Below are positions 32,099 through 41,829 of a DNA stretch of 64,000 bases, in pieces. Numbering within the stretch: the stretch's first letter is position 1; the number at the start of each line of letters is the position of its first letter. The notes under the pieces are model-generated. The model had not been told where the DNA came from. It searched no databases and worked only from the letters and a program-made list of their open reading frames with translations. Location of the stretch: NCBI RefSeq assembly GCF_020217485.1, contig NZ_JAEKMI010000013.1, positions 62,001 through 126,000 on the forward strand, in the 5' to 3' direction. The stretch is from Mycobacterium sp. WUMAC-067. Its GTDB lineage: Bacteria; Actinomycetota; Actinomycetes; Mycobacteriales; Mycobacteriaceae. The translations under genes were made by a program, and so were the position numbers.

Positions 32099-33688
32099 CT
32101 ACTTCGTCAGCAACGAGAAGACGGCCCGCCGCATCGTGCGGCGCGGCCAGCCGGTGACCCCGTCGGCGGCCAGCGCGGCGTTGGCCGCGTTGCGCCCGCA
32201 GGCGCCGTGCACGGAACCACCCGGGGTCGCCGAGGCGCTGCCCAGATACAGCCCCTGGACCGGGGTTTCGGCCCGGCCCATCCCGGCGACGGGACGAAAG
32301 ATCAGCATCTGCTGCAGCTGCGCGGTGCCGCCGTTGAGCGCGCCCAAATGCAGGTTGGCGTCGCTGGCCTCCAGGTCCGACGGGCGTTGCACGAACCGGT
32401 CGATCACCGCCGCGCCGAAGCCGGGCGCATGCTCCTCGATGACCCGGTCCACCGATGCGGCGAGCCGCTCGGCCGACGCGTCGTCGGCGACATTGCGCGG
32501 CAAATGCGTGTAGGCCCATACGCTTTCGGTGCCCGCCGGCGACCGGGTCGGGTCGGCGGTGGTGGTCTGCCCCAACAACATGAACGGATGCTCGGGCACC
32601 GTCTTGGTGTTCAGGTCGGCCATCCAGCGCACCAGCCCGTCGCCGTCGGCCCCCAGGTGGACGGTGCCCACCCCGCGCAGCCGTTGCGCCCGCCACGGAA
32701 CCGGTTCGCGCAGCGCGTAGTTCACCTTGACCACCGGCGGATCCCACACGAAGTGCTCAAGGTCGCGCCGCACCTTGGGCGGCACCGCGTCAGCGGGCAG
32801 CATGTCGCAGAACAGTCGCGGTGCCGTCACGTCGGCCACGACCGCCCGGCGCGCCCGCACGGTGCGCCCCCCGGCCGTCGTCACCCCGACCGCCCGCCCG
32901 CCCCGCACCTCGATGCGAGATACGTTCTCGTTGCACTCGATTCGCGCGCCCGCGGAGCGGGCACGGTTGACCAGGGCGGCCGTCAGCTCGCCGGAACCCC
33001 CGACGGGCACGGGCCAGCCGCAATCCTGGGCGAGCATGGTCATCAGGAATCCCATGGCGCCGCTGATGGGCGCGTCGGGCGGCACGTCGGCGTGCATGGC
33101 GTTGCCCAGCAACAAGACTCGCGGCGCCTCGCCGGCGAACAGCTCGCTCACCATCGTGTTGGCGGGCTGCACCAGCAGGCGCGCCAACCGGATCGCTTCC
33201 GACGTGCCGAGTTCGGTCAGCAGCCGCAGCAGCGGCCGCACGGGCGGGAAGGGCGCCAGCATGGCGTCGAGCAGTGGGGACTTGATGCGCTCCCACAACT
33301 TCACGACACGCCACCAGTTTTCGCCGTCGGCGGGCTCGCGGCGTGCGAATTCCGCGGCGGTGCGCGCCGGGTCGCGGTAGATGATGGGCGGGTCGTCGTC
33401 GGCGCCGCTGCGGGGATGGCCCACCACCGCCGGCGCGTGTGACCACCGCAGGCCGTGGTCCTCGAGCTGCAGCGCGGCCATCGCGGGCGAGGCCACCGTC
33501 ATCGGGTAGTACGAGCTGAACAGGTCGGTGATGTAGCCCGGCGTCAGCTCGGCGCTGCGCACCGCGCCGCCGGGTTCCGGCTGGGCCTCCAGCACCAGCA
33601 CGTCCCACCCCGCGTCGGCCAGCATCGAGGCGGCGACCAGCCCGTGGTGCCCGGCCCCGATGACGACCGCGTCGGCGGTGTCCCGCAC
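32099..33688 (-). CDS. FAD-dependent oxidoreductase, phytoene desaturase-like
   Basis: A 529-residue flavoprotein. The N-terminal dinucleotide-binding motif AVVIGAGHHGLVAASMLAD and VLVLEAQPEPGGAVRS (the GG doublet) place it in the CrtI/retinol saturase-like amine-oxidoreductase group. The C-terminus has LYLGSASATPGGSVHGACG, the usual second FAD contact. Members desaturate or isomerise polyprenoid or other lipid substrates; the substrate here is unknown. GTG at 33686-33688 has AGGTGA at proper spacing, though GTG at 33692-33694 overlaps the upstream stop. It follows the SRPBCC gene directly, suggesting cotranscription. I know of no counterpart at this place in M. tuberculosis. Confidence 0.85.
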   Translation of the reverse strand: MRDTADAVVIGAGHHGLVAASMLADAGWDVLVLEAQPEPGGAVRSAELTPGYITDLFSSYYPMTVASPAMAALQLEDHGLRWSHAPAVVGHPRSGADDDPPIIYRDPARTAAEFARREPADGENWWRVVKLWERIKSPLLDAMLAPFPPVRPLLRLLTELGTSEAIRLARLLVQPANTMVSELFAGEAPRVLLLGNAMHADVPPDAPISGAMGFLMTMLAQDCGWPVPVGGSGELTAALVNRARSAGARIECNENVSRIEVRGGRAVGVTTAGGRTVRARRAVVADVTAPRLFCDMLPADAVPPKVRRDLEHFVWDPPVVKVNYALREPVPWRAQRLRGVGTVHLGADGDGLVRWMADLNTKTVPEHPFMLLGQTTTADPTRSPAGTESVWAYTHLPRNVADDASAERLAASVDRVIEEHAPGFGAAVIDRFVQRPSDLEASDANLHLGALNGGTAQLQQMLIFRPVAGMGRAETPVQGLYLGSASATPGGSVHGACGRNAANAALAADGVTGWPRRTMRRAVFSLLTK

Positions 33689-33690
33689 GA

Positions 33691-34143
33691 TCACTTCACC
33701 TGGCTCGGCTCCAGACGTTCCGCCAATGCCGCCAGGCGCGACAGGCACTCCTTGTTACGCGGGTAGGCCGCGGCCAACGCGACCGAATCGGGAACGAGCG
33801 CCATCGGGCCTTCGACGGGCACCTCGATCATTTCGACCCGGCACCCCTGCGCCGTCTCGTGCAGCAGCATCGTGATCCGCGCGGCACCCATCGGCCCCAG
33901 GCGCGCACAGAGCACCAGCTTGTGCGGCGGTTCGCTCTCCTCCACGATCGTCGCGTCGTTGATCACCAAGGGCCAGATTCCAATTGAATGCCTGATCGAG
34001 GAGCCGGCCTCCGGCCAGTTGGGATCCACGGCCCGCATGCGACTGTTGCCCACCACCCATTGGGTGTAGGTCCAGCCTTGCGCAAGCACCTCCCACACCC
34101 GTTCGCGCGGGACGGGCACCTCTCGCGTTGGAGTGATCACCAC
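33691..34143 (-). CDS. SRPBCC family protein paired with the FAD oxidoreductase
   Basis: A 150-residue protein starting MVITPTREVPVPRERVWEVL, the standard SRPBCC beginning. RHSIGIWPLVINDATIVEE and RITMLLHETAQGCRVEMIEVP form the antiparallel sheet. It lies two bases or less before the oxidoreductase start, so it may carry or shield the hydrophobic substrate or product of that enzyme (inference from adjacency). The family is broad, and ligand type is unknown. It is divergent from a small membrane protein gene at 34285. Confidence 0.8.
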   Translation of the reverse strand: MVITPTREVPVPRERVWEVLAQGWTYTQWVVGNSRMRAVDPNWPEAGSSIRHSIGIWPLVINDATIVEESEPPHKLVLCARLGPMGAARITMLLHETAQGCRVEMIEVPVEGPMALVPDSVALAAAYPRNKECLSRLAALAERLEPSQVK

Positions 34144-34284
34144 ACGTCCTTTCCCTCTCGGCTACCGCGGCGGGATACCCACGAACCGGGCGCTGTATCC
34201 GCCGACGCCGGGTTTACCGGCGGTGCGCCGGGGTTAATCTCCCTAGCGGTCGTAATCCCCGGCAGGAATGGCGAAAGGCGAACT

Positions 34285-34626
34285 ATGACGGTGCGACGGT
34301 TGATCATCGGTGTGGGCGCCGTGCTGTTGTTGGCCGGAATCATCGGGCTGTTGGCGCCGGTGTCGGTGTCCGACAGCAACGGCCATTCGGTGGGGTGCGG
34401 GAACGCCGTGGTGACCGATCTGTCCGCGGCCCGCAGCGCGAACAACAGCAATGGGGCTAACATCCCGATCCTCAACCAGATCGTCCCGCACACCGACTTT
34501 GTCGCGCAGTGCCAGTCGTCGGTGGGTGGCCGCCGGGCGTGGTCCATACCGCTGGCGGTGCTCGGGGTCATCGCGATCGGCGCGACGTTGTTGACCGGAC
34601 GCCGCGGGACGACCGCGGGCCCGTAG
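34285..34626 (+). CDS. Small two-helix membrane protein of unknown function
   Basis: A 113-residue protein. Helix one is LIIGVGAVLLLAGIIGLLAPV, and the second, near the C-terminus, is WSIPLAVLGVIAIGATLL, followed by RRG. The roughly 50-residue extracytoplasmic loop holds two cysteines (SVGCGNAVV and VAQCQSSVG) that may form a disulfide. AAAGG lies before the ATG. No family recognised. It is convergent with ephD, with five bases between their stops, and divergent from the SRPBCC gene. Confidence 0.75.
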   Translation: MTVRRLIIGVGAVLLLAGIIGLLAPVSVSDSNGHSVGCGNAVVTDLSAARSANNSNGANIPILNQIVPHTDFVAQCQSSVGGRRAWSIPLAVLGVIAIGATLLTGRRGTTAGP

Positions 34627-34631
34627 TCGTT

Positions 34632-36410
34632 TCAGATCACCCGCATCCGCGCGGCGTTACGCAAGCCCTGCGGCGCCACACGCGAAAGCCCGTACAGCGC
34701 ATAGGCTTCCGGCGCGACAGGGCGGATCGGCTTCTTCTTCTTGACCGACGACAGGATCGCGTCGGCGACCTTGTCGGGGCCGTAGCGCCGCAGCGCGAAC
34801 ATCTTGCCCAGCTGCCCGCGCCGCCCGTCGACGGCCTCGGCCAGCTTTCCGGCGGGCGCGTCGAACCGGGTGGTCTTGATGATGTTCGTGTCGATGACGC
34901 CGGGGCAGATCGTGGTCAGGCCGACGCCGGCGGCGTCGAGTTCGGCGCGCAGGCAGTCCGAAAACATGTAGCTGGCCGCCTTCGACGTGCAGTAGGCGCT
35001 CAGCGACTGCAGCGGCGCGTAGGCGGCCATCGACGACACGTTGACGATGTAGCCGCCGGTGCCGCGCTCCACCAGTCGCCGCCCGAAGGAGCGGCAGCCG
35101 TTCACCACCCCGCCGAGGTTGACGTCGAGCACCCGGTCGAACTGCTCGGCCGGGGTGTCGAGGAATCCGCCCGCCTGCCCGACGCCGGCGTTGTTGACGA
35201 CGATGTCGGGAACGCCGTGCGCGGCGCTGACCCGCTCGGCGAACGCCTCCACCGCGTGGGCGTCGGACACGTCGAGCACGTAGGCGTGCGCGACCCCGCC
35301 CCGGGTGGCGATCTCGGCGGCGGTGGCCTTGACGGCGGCTTCGTCGATATCGCTGATGACCAGCTCGGCGCCTTCCCGCGCGAACGCGAACGCGGTCTCG
35401 CGCCCGATCCCGCTGCCGGCGCCGGTGACCGACACGAGGGTGTCACCGAACGCTCCGCGGGGGCGCCCCACCTGCGCGCGCAGCAGCGCGCGGCTGGGCT
35501 GCTTGCCCTCGGTCAGGTCGGCGAAGTCGTGCACCGCCGCCGCCATCACCTGCGGGTGCGACATCGGGGAGAAGTGACCGGCGCGGATGTCGCGGCGCCA
35601 CAGCCGCGGCACGAAGCGCGGGGTGTGGTCGTATCCGTACGGCCGCACGTACTTGTCCTTGGTGTTGACGATCAGCTGCACCGGCACGTCGATGACGGCG
35701 ACGCCCTCCTTGCGGCCGGAGAACGAGCGAAAGTAGTTGGCGGGATACGTTTTCACCGACTGGGCGGCGTCTCGCGCGAGCTTGTCGGAATGATGGATCT
35801 GCTCGACGGGAATGTTGTCGACCGCGTTGCGCCGCAGCGCCGGGATCGACAGCGTCAGCCGCAGGAACAACGGGGCCAGCACCGGGATCGAGAACAGCAG
35901 CATGTACGTGAACCGCAGCGCCTGGCTGATCGCCCGGACGAAGGTGCGGGGGCGCCAGGGCGCCCGCAGGCCGGTGAAGATGTAGTCGACCAGCTGGTCC
36001 TGGGCGGGTCCGGAGACCGACGTGAACGTGGCGACCCGGTCGTCGGCGCCGGGGCGCTTGAGGTAGTGCCACACCCCCACCGAGCCCCAGTCGTGGGCCA
36101 GCACGTGCACGGGCCCGCCCGGGCTCAGCTCGCCGGTCACCGCGGCGAAGTCGTCGGCGAAGCGGTCCATGCTGTAGGCCGACACGGGCTTGGGCGCCGA
36201 GGACAGCCCGACGCCGCGGTTGTCGTAGCGGATGATCCGGAACCGTTCGGCCAGCAGCGGCACCACGCCGTCCCACAGCACGTGCGAGTCGGGAAAGCCG
36301 TGCACCAGTACCACCGTCGGGCCCTCGGGGTTGCCCTCTTCGTAGACGGCGATGCGCGCGCCGTCCGCGCTGTCGACGAAATGCTGGGGTCGTTGTTGTG
36401 ATGGCGGCAT
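34632..36410 (-). CDS. ephD: EphD: epoxide hydrolase-like alpha/beta hydrolase fused to a short-chain dehydrogenase
   Basis: A 592-residue bifunctional protein, length as in Rv2214c. Residues 1 to about 300 form an alpha/beta hydrolase: VVLVHGFPDSHVLW (oxyanion loop), AHDWGSVGVW with nucleophilic Asp, and a C-terminal His in KAGHFSP-type AGHFSPMSH. From about residue 315 a classical SDR follows: VSVTGAGSGIGRETAFAF, VNNAGVGQAGG, and YCTSKAA (YxxxK). EphD has been linked to oxidation-state changes of mycolic acids in mycobacteria. ATG preceded by GGAGG. Two related activities on one lipid substrate are likely. Confidence 0.93.
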   Translation of the reverse strand: MPPSQQRPQHFVDSADGARIAVYEEGNPEGPTVVLVHGFPDSHVLWDGVVPLLAERFRIIRYDNRGVGLSSAPKPVSAYSMDRFADDFAAVTGELSPGGPVHVLAHDWGSVGVWHYLKRPGADDRVATFTSVSGPAQDQLVDYIFTGLRAPWRPRTFVRAISQALRFTYMLLFSIPVLAPLFLRLTLSIPALRRNAVDNIPVEQIHHSDKLARDAAQSVKTYPANYFRSFSGRKEGVAVIDVPVQLIVNTKDKYVRPYGYDHTPRFVPRLWRRDIRAGHFSPMSHPQVMAAAVHDFADLTEGKQPSRALLRAQVGRPRGAFGDTLVSVTGAGSGIGRETAFAFAREGAELVISDIDEAAVKATAAEIATRGGVAHAYVLDVSDAHAVEAFAERVSAAHGVPDIVVNNAGVGQAGGFLDTPAEQFDRVLDVNLGGVVNGCRSFGRRLVERGTGGYIVNVSSMAAYAPLQSLSAYCTSKAASYMFSDCLRAELDAAGVGLTTICPGVIDTNIIKTTRFDAPAGKLAEAVDGRRGQLGKMFALRRYGPDKVADAILSSVKKKKPIRPVAPEAYALYGLSRVAPQGLRNAARMRVI

Positions 36411-36606
36411 CGGACCTCCCCGCTCTGGCTGCAGTGGCCACACCGTAGCAAGCGTGATCGGGGTCACCCGGCCAGCGCGCGGTGTCTGCCCTGGATGTGT
36501 GCCGACGAAGCCGCAGTGACAGGATAGTTTTGGATTGCGACTTCGCCTTCCACACGCGAGCTGAACGACCCGCCCCGACCCACGAGCGATCGAGGAGTCA
36601 AAAAAG

Positions 36607-38406
36607 ATGGCCTTCTCCGTCCAGATGCCGGCACTCGGTGAGAGCGTCACCGAGGGGACGGTCACCCGCTGGCTCAAGCAGGAAGGCGACACGGTTGAAC
36701 TCGACGAGCCGCTCGTCGAGGTGTCGACCGACAAGGTGGACACCGAGATCCCGTCGCCGGCCGCGGGTGTGCTGACCAAGATCGTCGCCCAGGAAGACGA
36801 CACCGTCGAGGTGGGCGGCGAGCTGGCCGTGATCGGCGACGGTTCTGAGAGCGGCGGGTCCCAGGCCCCGAGCCAGCCGGAGCCGCAGGCGCAATCGGCG
36901 CCCCCCGCCCAGCCCGAGGCGCAACCCGAGCCCGAGCCGCAGCCCCAGGCTCAGGCCCAGCTGGAGCCCCAGCCGGCCCAGCAGAGCTCCGGTGCCGGCG
37001 ACGCGACCCCGGTGTTGATGCCCGAACTCGGTGAGTCGGTGGCCGAGGGCACCGTGACCCGCTGGCTCAAGAAGGTCGGCGATTCGGTCCAGGTCGACGA
37101 CGCGCTCGTCGAGGTGTCCACCGACAAGGTGGACACCGAGATCCCCTCACCGGTGGCCGGTGTGCTGATCAGCATCACCGCCGAGGAAGACGCCACCGTG
37201 CCCGTCGGCGGCGAGCTGGCCCGCATCGGCACCGGTTCCGACGCCGCCGTCCCGGCGGCCCCCGCCGCGCCGCAGCCGCCGCCCGCGCCCAAAGCCGAAC
37301 CGAAGCCCGAGCCCGCCCCCCAGCCCCAGGCGCAGCCGAAGCCGCAAGCCGCGCCGGCACCCGCGCCGCAACCGAAAGCTCAGCCCGAGCCGAAAGCCCA
37401 ACCGGCACAGGCCCAGCCGCCGGCGCAGGCGCCGGACTCCAGCACCGACGGCACGCCCTATGTCACGCCGCTGGTGCGAAAACTGGCCGCCGAGAACAAC
37501 ATCGACCTGACGTCGGTCACCGGCACCGGGGTGGGCGGTCGCATCCGCAAGCAAGACGTGCTGGCCGCCGCCGAGCGCAAGCAGCAGGCCGACCGGGAGC
37601 CCGCGGCGGCGCCGGCCCCCGCGGCCCCCGCTCCTGGCGAGGCCCGCAAGGCCGCTCCCGCGCCGGCGCCGGCGCTGGCGCACCTGCGGGGCACCACCCA
37701 GAAGGCCAGCCGGATCCGCCAGATCACGGCCAACAAGACGCGCGAATCCCTGCAGGCCACAGCGCAACTCACCCAGACCCACGAGGTCGACATGACCAGG
37801 CTGGTCGGGTTGCGGGCCAGGGCCAAGGCGGCGTTCGCCGAACGCGAAGGCGTGAACCTGACCTTCTTGCCGTTCATCGCCCGCGCGGTGATCGACGCGC
37901 TCAAGATCCACCCGAACGTGAACGCGAGCTACAACGAGGAAACCAAGGAGATCACCTACTACGACGCCGAGCACCTCGGCTTCGCGGTCGACACCGAGCA
38001 GGGGCTGCTCTCCCCAGTCGTGCACAACGCGGGCGACCTGTCGCTGGCCGGGCTGGCCAGGGCGATCGCCGACATCGCCGCGCGCGCCCGGTCGGGCAAT
38101 CTGAAGCCCGACGAGCTCTCCGGGGGCACCTTCACGATCACCAACATCGGCAGCCAGGGCGCGCTGTTCGACACCCCGATCCTGGTTCCGCCGCAGGCCG
38201 CCATGCTGGGCACCGGCGCCATCGTCAAGCGCCCCCGAGTGATCGTCGACGAGTTCGGCAACGAATCGATCGGGGTCCGCTCGATCTGCTACCTGCCGCT
38301 GACCTATGACCACCGACTCATCGACGGCGCGGACGCCGGGCGGTTCCTGACCACCATCAAGCACCGGCTCGAAGAGGGAGCGTTCGAGGCCGACCTCGGA
38401 CTCTGA
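36607..38406 (+). CDS. dlaT: Dihydrolipoamide acyltransferase DlaT (E2)
   Basis: A 599-residue E2 used by pyruvate dehydrogenase in mycobacteria and by the peroxynitrite reductase system. Two lipoyl domains are present (residues about 2-77 and 136-210), each with [14 protein letters not shown] carrying the lipoyl-lysine. Each is followed by a long Pro/Ala/Gln-rich hinge. The peripheral subunit-binding domain is [20 protein letters not shown]. The catalytic domain ends with [15 protein letters not shown] (the His/Asp pair). The hinges make it longer than the 553-residue M. tuberculosis protein. GGAG upstream of ATG. lipB and lipA, which make and attach lipoate, lie just downstream. Confidence 0.95.
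   Translation: MAFSVQMPALGESVTEGTVTRWLKQEGDTVELDEPLVEVSTDKVDTEIPSPAAGVLTKIVAQEDDTVEVGGELAVIGDGSESGGSQAPSQPEPQAQSAPPAQPEAQPEPEPQPQAQAQLEPQPAQQSSGAGDATPVLMPELGESVAEGTVTRWLKKVGDSVQVDDALVEVSTDKVDTEIPSPVAGVLISITAEEDATVPVGGELARIGTGSDAAVPAAPAAPQPPPAPKAEPKPEPAPQPQAQPKPQAAPAPAPQPKAQPEPKAQPAQAQPPAQAPDSSTDGTPYVTPLVRKLAAENNIDLTSVTGTGVGGRIRKQDVLAAAERKQQADREPAAAPAPAAPAPGEARKAAPAPAPALAHLRGTTQKASRIRQITANKTRESLQATAQLTQTHEVDMTRLVGLRARAKAAFAEREGVNLTFLPFIARAVIDALKIHPNVNASYNEETKEITYYDAEHLGFAVDTEQGLLSPVVHNAGDLSLAGLARAIADIAARARSGNLKPDELSGGTFTITNIGSQGALFDTPILVPPQAAMLGTGAIVKRPRVIVDEFGNESIGVRSICYLPLTYDHRLIDGADAGRFLTTIKHRLEEGAFEADLGL
36610..37235 (+). repeat. Duplicated lipoyl-domain coding sequence within dlaT
   Basis: The segments 36610-36840 and 37012-37235 encode near-identical lipoyl domains. 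The stretch around [14 protein letters not shown] is almost unchanged at DNA level, including third codon positions, which suggests recent duplication or gene conversion. Confidence 0.6.
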
Positions 38407-38419
38407 GGGGACGGCGAAG

Positions 38420-39337
38420 GTGGCTGGTCAGAAGTCCGTCGTTGCGATCGCGGGTTCGTCCGGCCTGATCGGCTCCGCCCTCGCCGCGGCCCTGCGCGCC
38501 GCCGACCACCGGGTGCTGCGCATCGTGCGCCGCGCACCGGCGAACGGCGACGAGGTGCACTGGAACCCCGAGAGCGGCGACCTCGATCCCGACACGCTGA
38601 GCGGCGTCGACGCCGTCGTCAACCTGTGTGGCGTCAACATCGGCAAACGCCGATGGTCGGGCGCCTTCAAGCAAAGCCTGCGGGACAGCCGCATCGGCCC
38701 GACCGAGGTCCTGGCGCACGCCGTCGCCGACGCCGGGGTGGCAACCCTGATCAACGCCAGCGCGGTGGGCTTCTATGGAAACACCAAGGACCGCGTGGTC
38801 GACGAAAACGACCGTGCCGGAAGCGGTTTCCTGGCCCGGCTGTGCGAAGACTGGGAGGCCGCCACGCTGCCGGCGCAATACGGCGGCGCCCGGGTGGTAC
38901 TGGCGCGCACCGGGCTGGTGTTCTCCCCCGCCGGTGGCGCGCTGGGGCGGTTGCGGCCGTTGTTCCGGACGGGGCTGGGGGCCCGGCTGGGCAGCGGGCG
39001 GCAATACATGTCGTGGATCACGCTGGAAGACGAAGTGCGAGCGCTGCTGTTCGCGATTTCGAACACCGCGCTGTCCGGGCCGGTGAACATGACCGGGCCC
39101 GCGCCGGTCACCAACGCCGAATTCACCACCGCGTTCGGCCGGGCGGTCAACCGTCCGACGCCGTTGATGCTGCCCGGTTTCGCCGTCCGGGCCGCGCTGG
39201 GAGAGTTCGCCGACGAAGGCCTGTTGACGGGGCAGCGGGCCATCCCGTCGGCGCTAGAGCGCGCCGGTTTTGCGTTCCACCACAACACCATTGGCGAGGC
39301 GCTCGGCTACGCGACCGCCCGGCGCGACCACGACTAG
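38420..39337 (+). CDS. TIGR01777-type epimerase/SDR protein (Rv2216-like)
   Basis: A 305-residue extended SDR related to SDR39U1/Yfc[17 protein letters not shown] is the nucleotide-binding loop; [18 protein letters not shown] and [17 protein letters not shown] are family marks. The C-terminal [21 protein letters not shown] matches DUF1731. Physiological substrate is not established for this family. The GTG ([12 protein letters not shown]) follows dlaT by 13 bp, so the two are likely cotranscribed. Ribosome site is weak. Confidence 0.9.
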   Translation: MAGQKSVVAIAGSSGLIGSALAAALRAADHRVLRIVRRAPANGDEVHWNPESGDLDPDTLSGVDAVVNLCGVNIGKRRWSGAFKQSLRDSRIGPTEVLAHAVADAGVATLINASAVGFYGNTKDRVVDENDRAGSGFLARLCEDWEAATLPAQYGGARVVLARTGLVFSPAGGALGRLRPLFRTGLGARLGSGRQYMSWITLEDEVRALLFAISNTALSGPVNMTGPAPVTNAEFTTAFGRAVNRPTPLMLPGFAVRAALGEFADEGLLTGQRAIPSALERAGFAFHHNTIGEALGYATARRDHD

Positions 39338-39373
39338 TGCCACCGCGCGTCACCTCGGGGCGCGCGGGCCGAG

Positions 39374-39379
39374 TACCGT
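39374..39379 (+). promoter_or_regulatory. Candidate leaderless -10 for lipB
   Basis: TACCGT, seven bases before the lipB GTG at 39387, with no Shine-Dalgarno. It suggests lipBA has its own start apart from dlaT. Confidence 0.4.
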
Positions 39380-39386
39380 CGCGAAT

Positions 39387-40088
39387 GTGATCGATTCCAT
39401 CCGGTCCAGCCGGTCCCTCATCGACGTCCGCCAGCTCGGAACCGTCGACTACCGCGTGGCCTGGCAGCAGCAGCGCGACCTGGCCGACGCCCGGGTGGCG
39501 GGCGGCAGCGACACCCTGCTGTTGCTCGAGCACCCGGCCGTCTACACCGCCGGACGGCGCACCGAGCCGCACGAGCGGCCCACGGATGGCACCCCCGTCG
39601 TCGACACCGACCGCGGCGGCAAGATCACCTGGCACGGACCCGGCCAGTTGGTCGGGTATCCGATCATCGGCCTGGCCGAACCGCTCGACGTGGTCAACTA
39701 CGTGCGGCGGCTCGAGGAAGCGTTGATCAAGGTGTGCGCCGACCTGGGCCTGGACACGGTCCGCGTGCAGGGCCGGTCCGGGGTGTGGGTGCCCGGCGCT
39801 GACGGTCGGCCCGACCGCAAGGTCGCCGCGATCGGCGTGCGGGTGTCGCGCGCCACCACCCTGCACGGGTTCGCGCTCAACTGCGACTGCGACCTGGGCG
39901 CCTTCAGCCCCATCGTGCCGTGCGGCATCAGCGACGCCGGGGTGACGTCGTTGTCCGCCGAGCTGCGCCGCCCGGTGAGCGTCGACGACATCCGCACGAG
40001 CGTCGCCGACGCCGTCTGCGACGCCCTGGACGGGGTGCTGCCGGTGCGCGAGCACGACGGCGCCGCGCGCGTAGCATCAGCGATGTGA
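39387..40088 (+). CDS. lipB: Octanoyl-[ACP]:protein octanoyltransferase LipB
   Basis: A 233-residue cysteine/lysine acyltransferase moving octanoate from acyl carrier protein to the lipoyl domains of E2 and H-proteins. Motifs: [43 protein letters not shown] (catalytic Lys) and [18 protein letters not shown] (catalytic Cys in PCG). GTG start ([18 protein letters not shown]). Its last ATG TGA overlaps the lipA GTG. With lipA it supplies lipoate to DlaT encoded upstream. Confidence 0.96.
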   Translation: MIDSIRSSRSLIDVRQLGTVDYRVAWQQQRDLADARVAGGSDTLLLLEHPAVYTAGRRTEPHERPTDGTPVVDTDRGGKITWHGPGQLVGYPIIGLAEPLDVVNYVRRLEEALIKVCADLGLDTVRVQGRSGVWVPGADGRPDRKVAAIGVRVSRATTLHGFALNCDCDLGAFSPIVPCGISDAGVTSLSAELRRPVSVDDIRTSVADAVCDALDGVLPVREHDGAARVASAM

Positions 40089-41026
40089 CTGTCGCACCCG
40101 AGGGACGCAAACTGCTGCGCCTGGAAGTGCGCAACGCCGAAACCCCGATCGAGCGCAAGCCGCCGTGGATCAGGGTGCGGGCGAAGATGGGCCCGGAATA
40201 CACCCAGCTCAAGAGCCTGGTCCGGCGCGAGGGCCTGCACACGGTCTGCGAAGAGGCCGGGTGTCCCAACATCTTCGAATGCTGGGAGGACCGCGAGGCG
40301 ACCTTCCTGATCGGCGGTGACCAGTGCACCCGTCGCTGCGACTTCTGCCAGATCGATACCGGGAAGCCGGCCGAGCTGGACCGCGACGAGCCGCGGCGGG
40401 TGGCCGACAGCGTGCGCACGATGGGGCTGCGCTACGCCACGGTCACCGGGGTGGCCCGCGATGACCTGCCCGACGGCGGCGCGTGGCTCTACGCCGAGAC
40501 GGTGCGCGCCATCAAGGAACTCAATCCGTCGACCGGGGTCGAGCTGTTGATCCCCGACTTCAACGGCGAACCCGGCCGGCTTGCCGAGGTGTTCGAGTCA
40601 CACCCGGAAGTGTTGGCGCACAACGTCGAAACGGTGCCGCGCATCTTCAAGCGCATCCGGCCCGCGTTCACCTACCAGCGCAGCCTCGACGTGCTCACCG
40701 CGGCGCGTGACTTCGGGCTGGTCACCAAGAGCAACCTCATCCTCGGCCTGGGTGAAACCCCCGACGAGGTGCGCACCGCGCTGGCCGACCTGCGTCACGC
40801 GGGCTGCGACATCATCACCATCACCCAGTACCTGCGGCCCTCGGCGCGTCACCACCCCGTCGCGCGCTGGGTGAAGCCGGAGGAGTTCGTCGAGTTCGCG
40901 CAGCACGCCGAGCAACTCGGCTTCTCCGGGGTGCTGGCCGGACCGCTGGTGCGCTCGTCGTATCGCGCGGGCCGGCTCTATCAGCAAGCCGCCGGGGCCC
41001 GCGCCTCGGACGCGGCGGCACGGTAG
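40085..41026 (+). CDS. lipA: Lipoyl synthase LipA (radical SAM)
   Basis: A 313-residue radical SAM enzyme inserting two sulfurs into protein-bound octanoate. The auxiliary cluster cysteines are in [12 protein letters not shown], the SAM cluster is CTRRCDFCQ, and the C-terminal RSSYRAG serine that ligates the auxiliary cluster is present. GTG at 40085 overlaps the lipB stop by four bases (GTGA), so expression is coupled. The protein needs Fe-S assembly, for which ErpA (23.5 kb) is a likely donor. Confidence 0.96.
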   Translation: MTVAPEGRKLLRLEVRNAETPIERKPPWIRVRAKMGPEYTQLKSLVRREGLHTVCEEAGCPNIFECWEDREATFLIGGDQCTRRCDFCQIDTGKPAELDRDEPRRVADSVRTMGLRYATVTGVARDDLPDGGAWLYAETVRAIKELNPSTGVELLIPDFNGEPGRLAEVFESHPEVLAHNVETVPRIFKRIRPAFTYQRSLDVLTAARDFGLVTKSNLILGLGETPDEVRTALADLRHAGCDIITITQYLRPSARHHPVARWVKPEEFVEFAQHAEQLGFSGVLAGPLVRSSYRAGRLYQQAAGARASDAAAR

Positions 41027-41052
41027 CCGAATTTGCCTGGCGCGGCCCTACG

Positions 41053-41058
41053 TATCCT
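41053..41058 (+). promoter_or_regulatory. Candidate leaderless -10 for the DUF4191 gene
   Basis: TATCCT, six bases before the ATG at 41065; no ribosome site is visible. Confidence 0.4.
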
Positions 41059-41064
41059 TTGACT

Positions 41065-41817
41065 ATGGCTAAATCCCGCACTGCCGCTGAGAACAAGGCC
41101 GCCCGAGCGCAGGCGCAGGCTGCCCGCAAGGCCGCCGCGCGGGAGCGCCGCACCCAGTTGTGGCAGGCGTTCAATCTGCAGCGCCAGGAGGACAAGCGCC
41201 TGCTGCCGTACATGATCGGCGCCTTCGTGCTGATCGTGGGCGCCTCGGTGGGCGTCGGGCTCTGGGCCGGCGGGCTGACGATGATCACCTTGATCCCGCT
41301 CGGCGTGGTGCTGGGCGGGCTGGTCGCGTTCATCGTCTTCGGGCGCCGCGCCCAGAAGTCCGTCTACCGCAAGGCCGAGGGCCAAACCGGGGCGGCGGCA
41401 TGGGCATTGGACAACCTGCGCGGCAAGTGGCGGGTGACGCCGGGCGTCGCCGCGACCGGACACTTCGACGCCGTGCACCGGGTCATCGGCCGGCCCGGCG
41501 TGATCCTGGTCGGCGAGGGGTCGGCGACCCGCGTGCGCCCGCTGCTGGCGCAGGAGAAGAAGCGCACCGCCCGCCTGATCGGGGAGGTGCCGATCTACGA
41601 CATCATCGTCGGCAACGGCGAGGACGAGGTGCCCCTGGCCAAGCTGGAGCGCCACCTCACCCGTTTGCCGGCCAACATCACCGCCAAGCAGATGGACACG
41701 TTGGAGTCCCGCTTGGCCGCGTTGGGGACGCGGGCCGGGGCCGCGGTGATGCCGAAGGGGCCGCTGCCCAACGCCGGCAAGATGCGCGGCGTGCAGCGCA
41801 CGGTGCGCCGCAAATAG
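41065..41817 (+). CDS. DUF4191 membrane protein (Rv2219-like)
   Basis: A 250-residue protein, identical in length to Rv2219. A basic Ala-rich N-terminus (RTAAENKAARAQAQAARKAA) precedes two closely spaced helices (YMIGAFVLIVGASVGVGLW and LTMITLIPLGVVLGGLVAFIVFG). A cytosolic domain follows with ALDNLRGKWRVTPGVAAT, RPGVILVGEG and KTARLI-type QEKKRTARLIGEVPIYD. DUF4191 is confined to Actinobacteria; function unknown. ATG lies directly after a -10-like hexamer. Convergent with the RDD gene. Confidence 0.88.
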   Translation: MAKSRTAAENKAARAQAQAARKAAARERRTQLWQAFNLQRQEDKRLLPYMIGAFVLIVGASVGVGLWAGGLTMITLIPLGVVLGGLVAFIVFGRRAQKSVYRKAEGQTGAAAWALDNLRGKWRVTPGVAATGHFDAVHRVIGRPGVILVGEGSATRVRPLLAQEKKRTARLIGEVPIYDIIVGNGEDEVPLAKLERHLTRLPANITAKQMDTLESRLAALGTRAGAAVMPKGPLPNAGKMRGVQRTVRRK

Positions 41818-41829
41818 CCGCCATCGGAC

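Noticed and set aside
37147..38364. 405-codon open frame antisense to dlaT
   Set aside because: It arises from codon bias of the Pro/Ala-rich hinges and shows no independent features.
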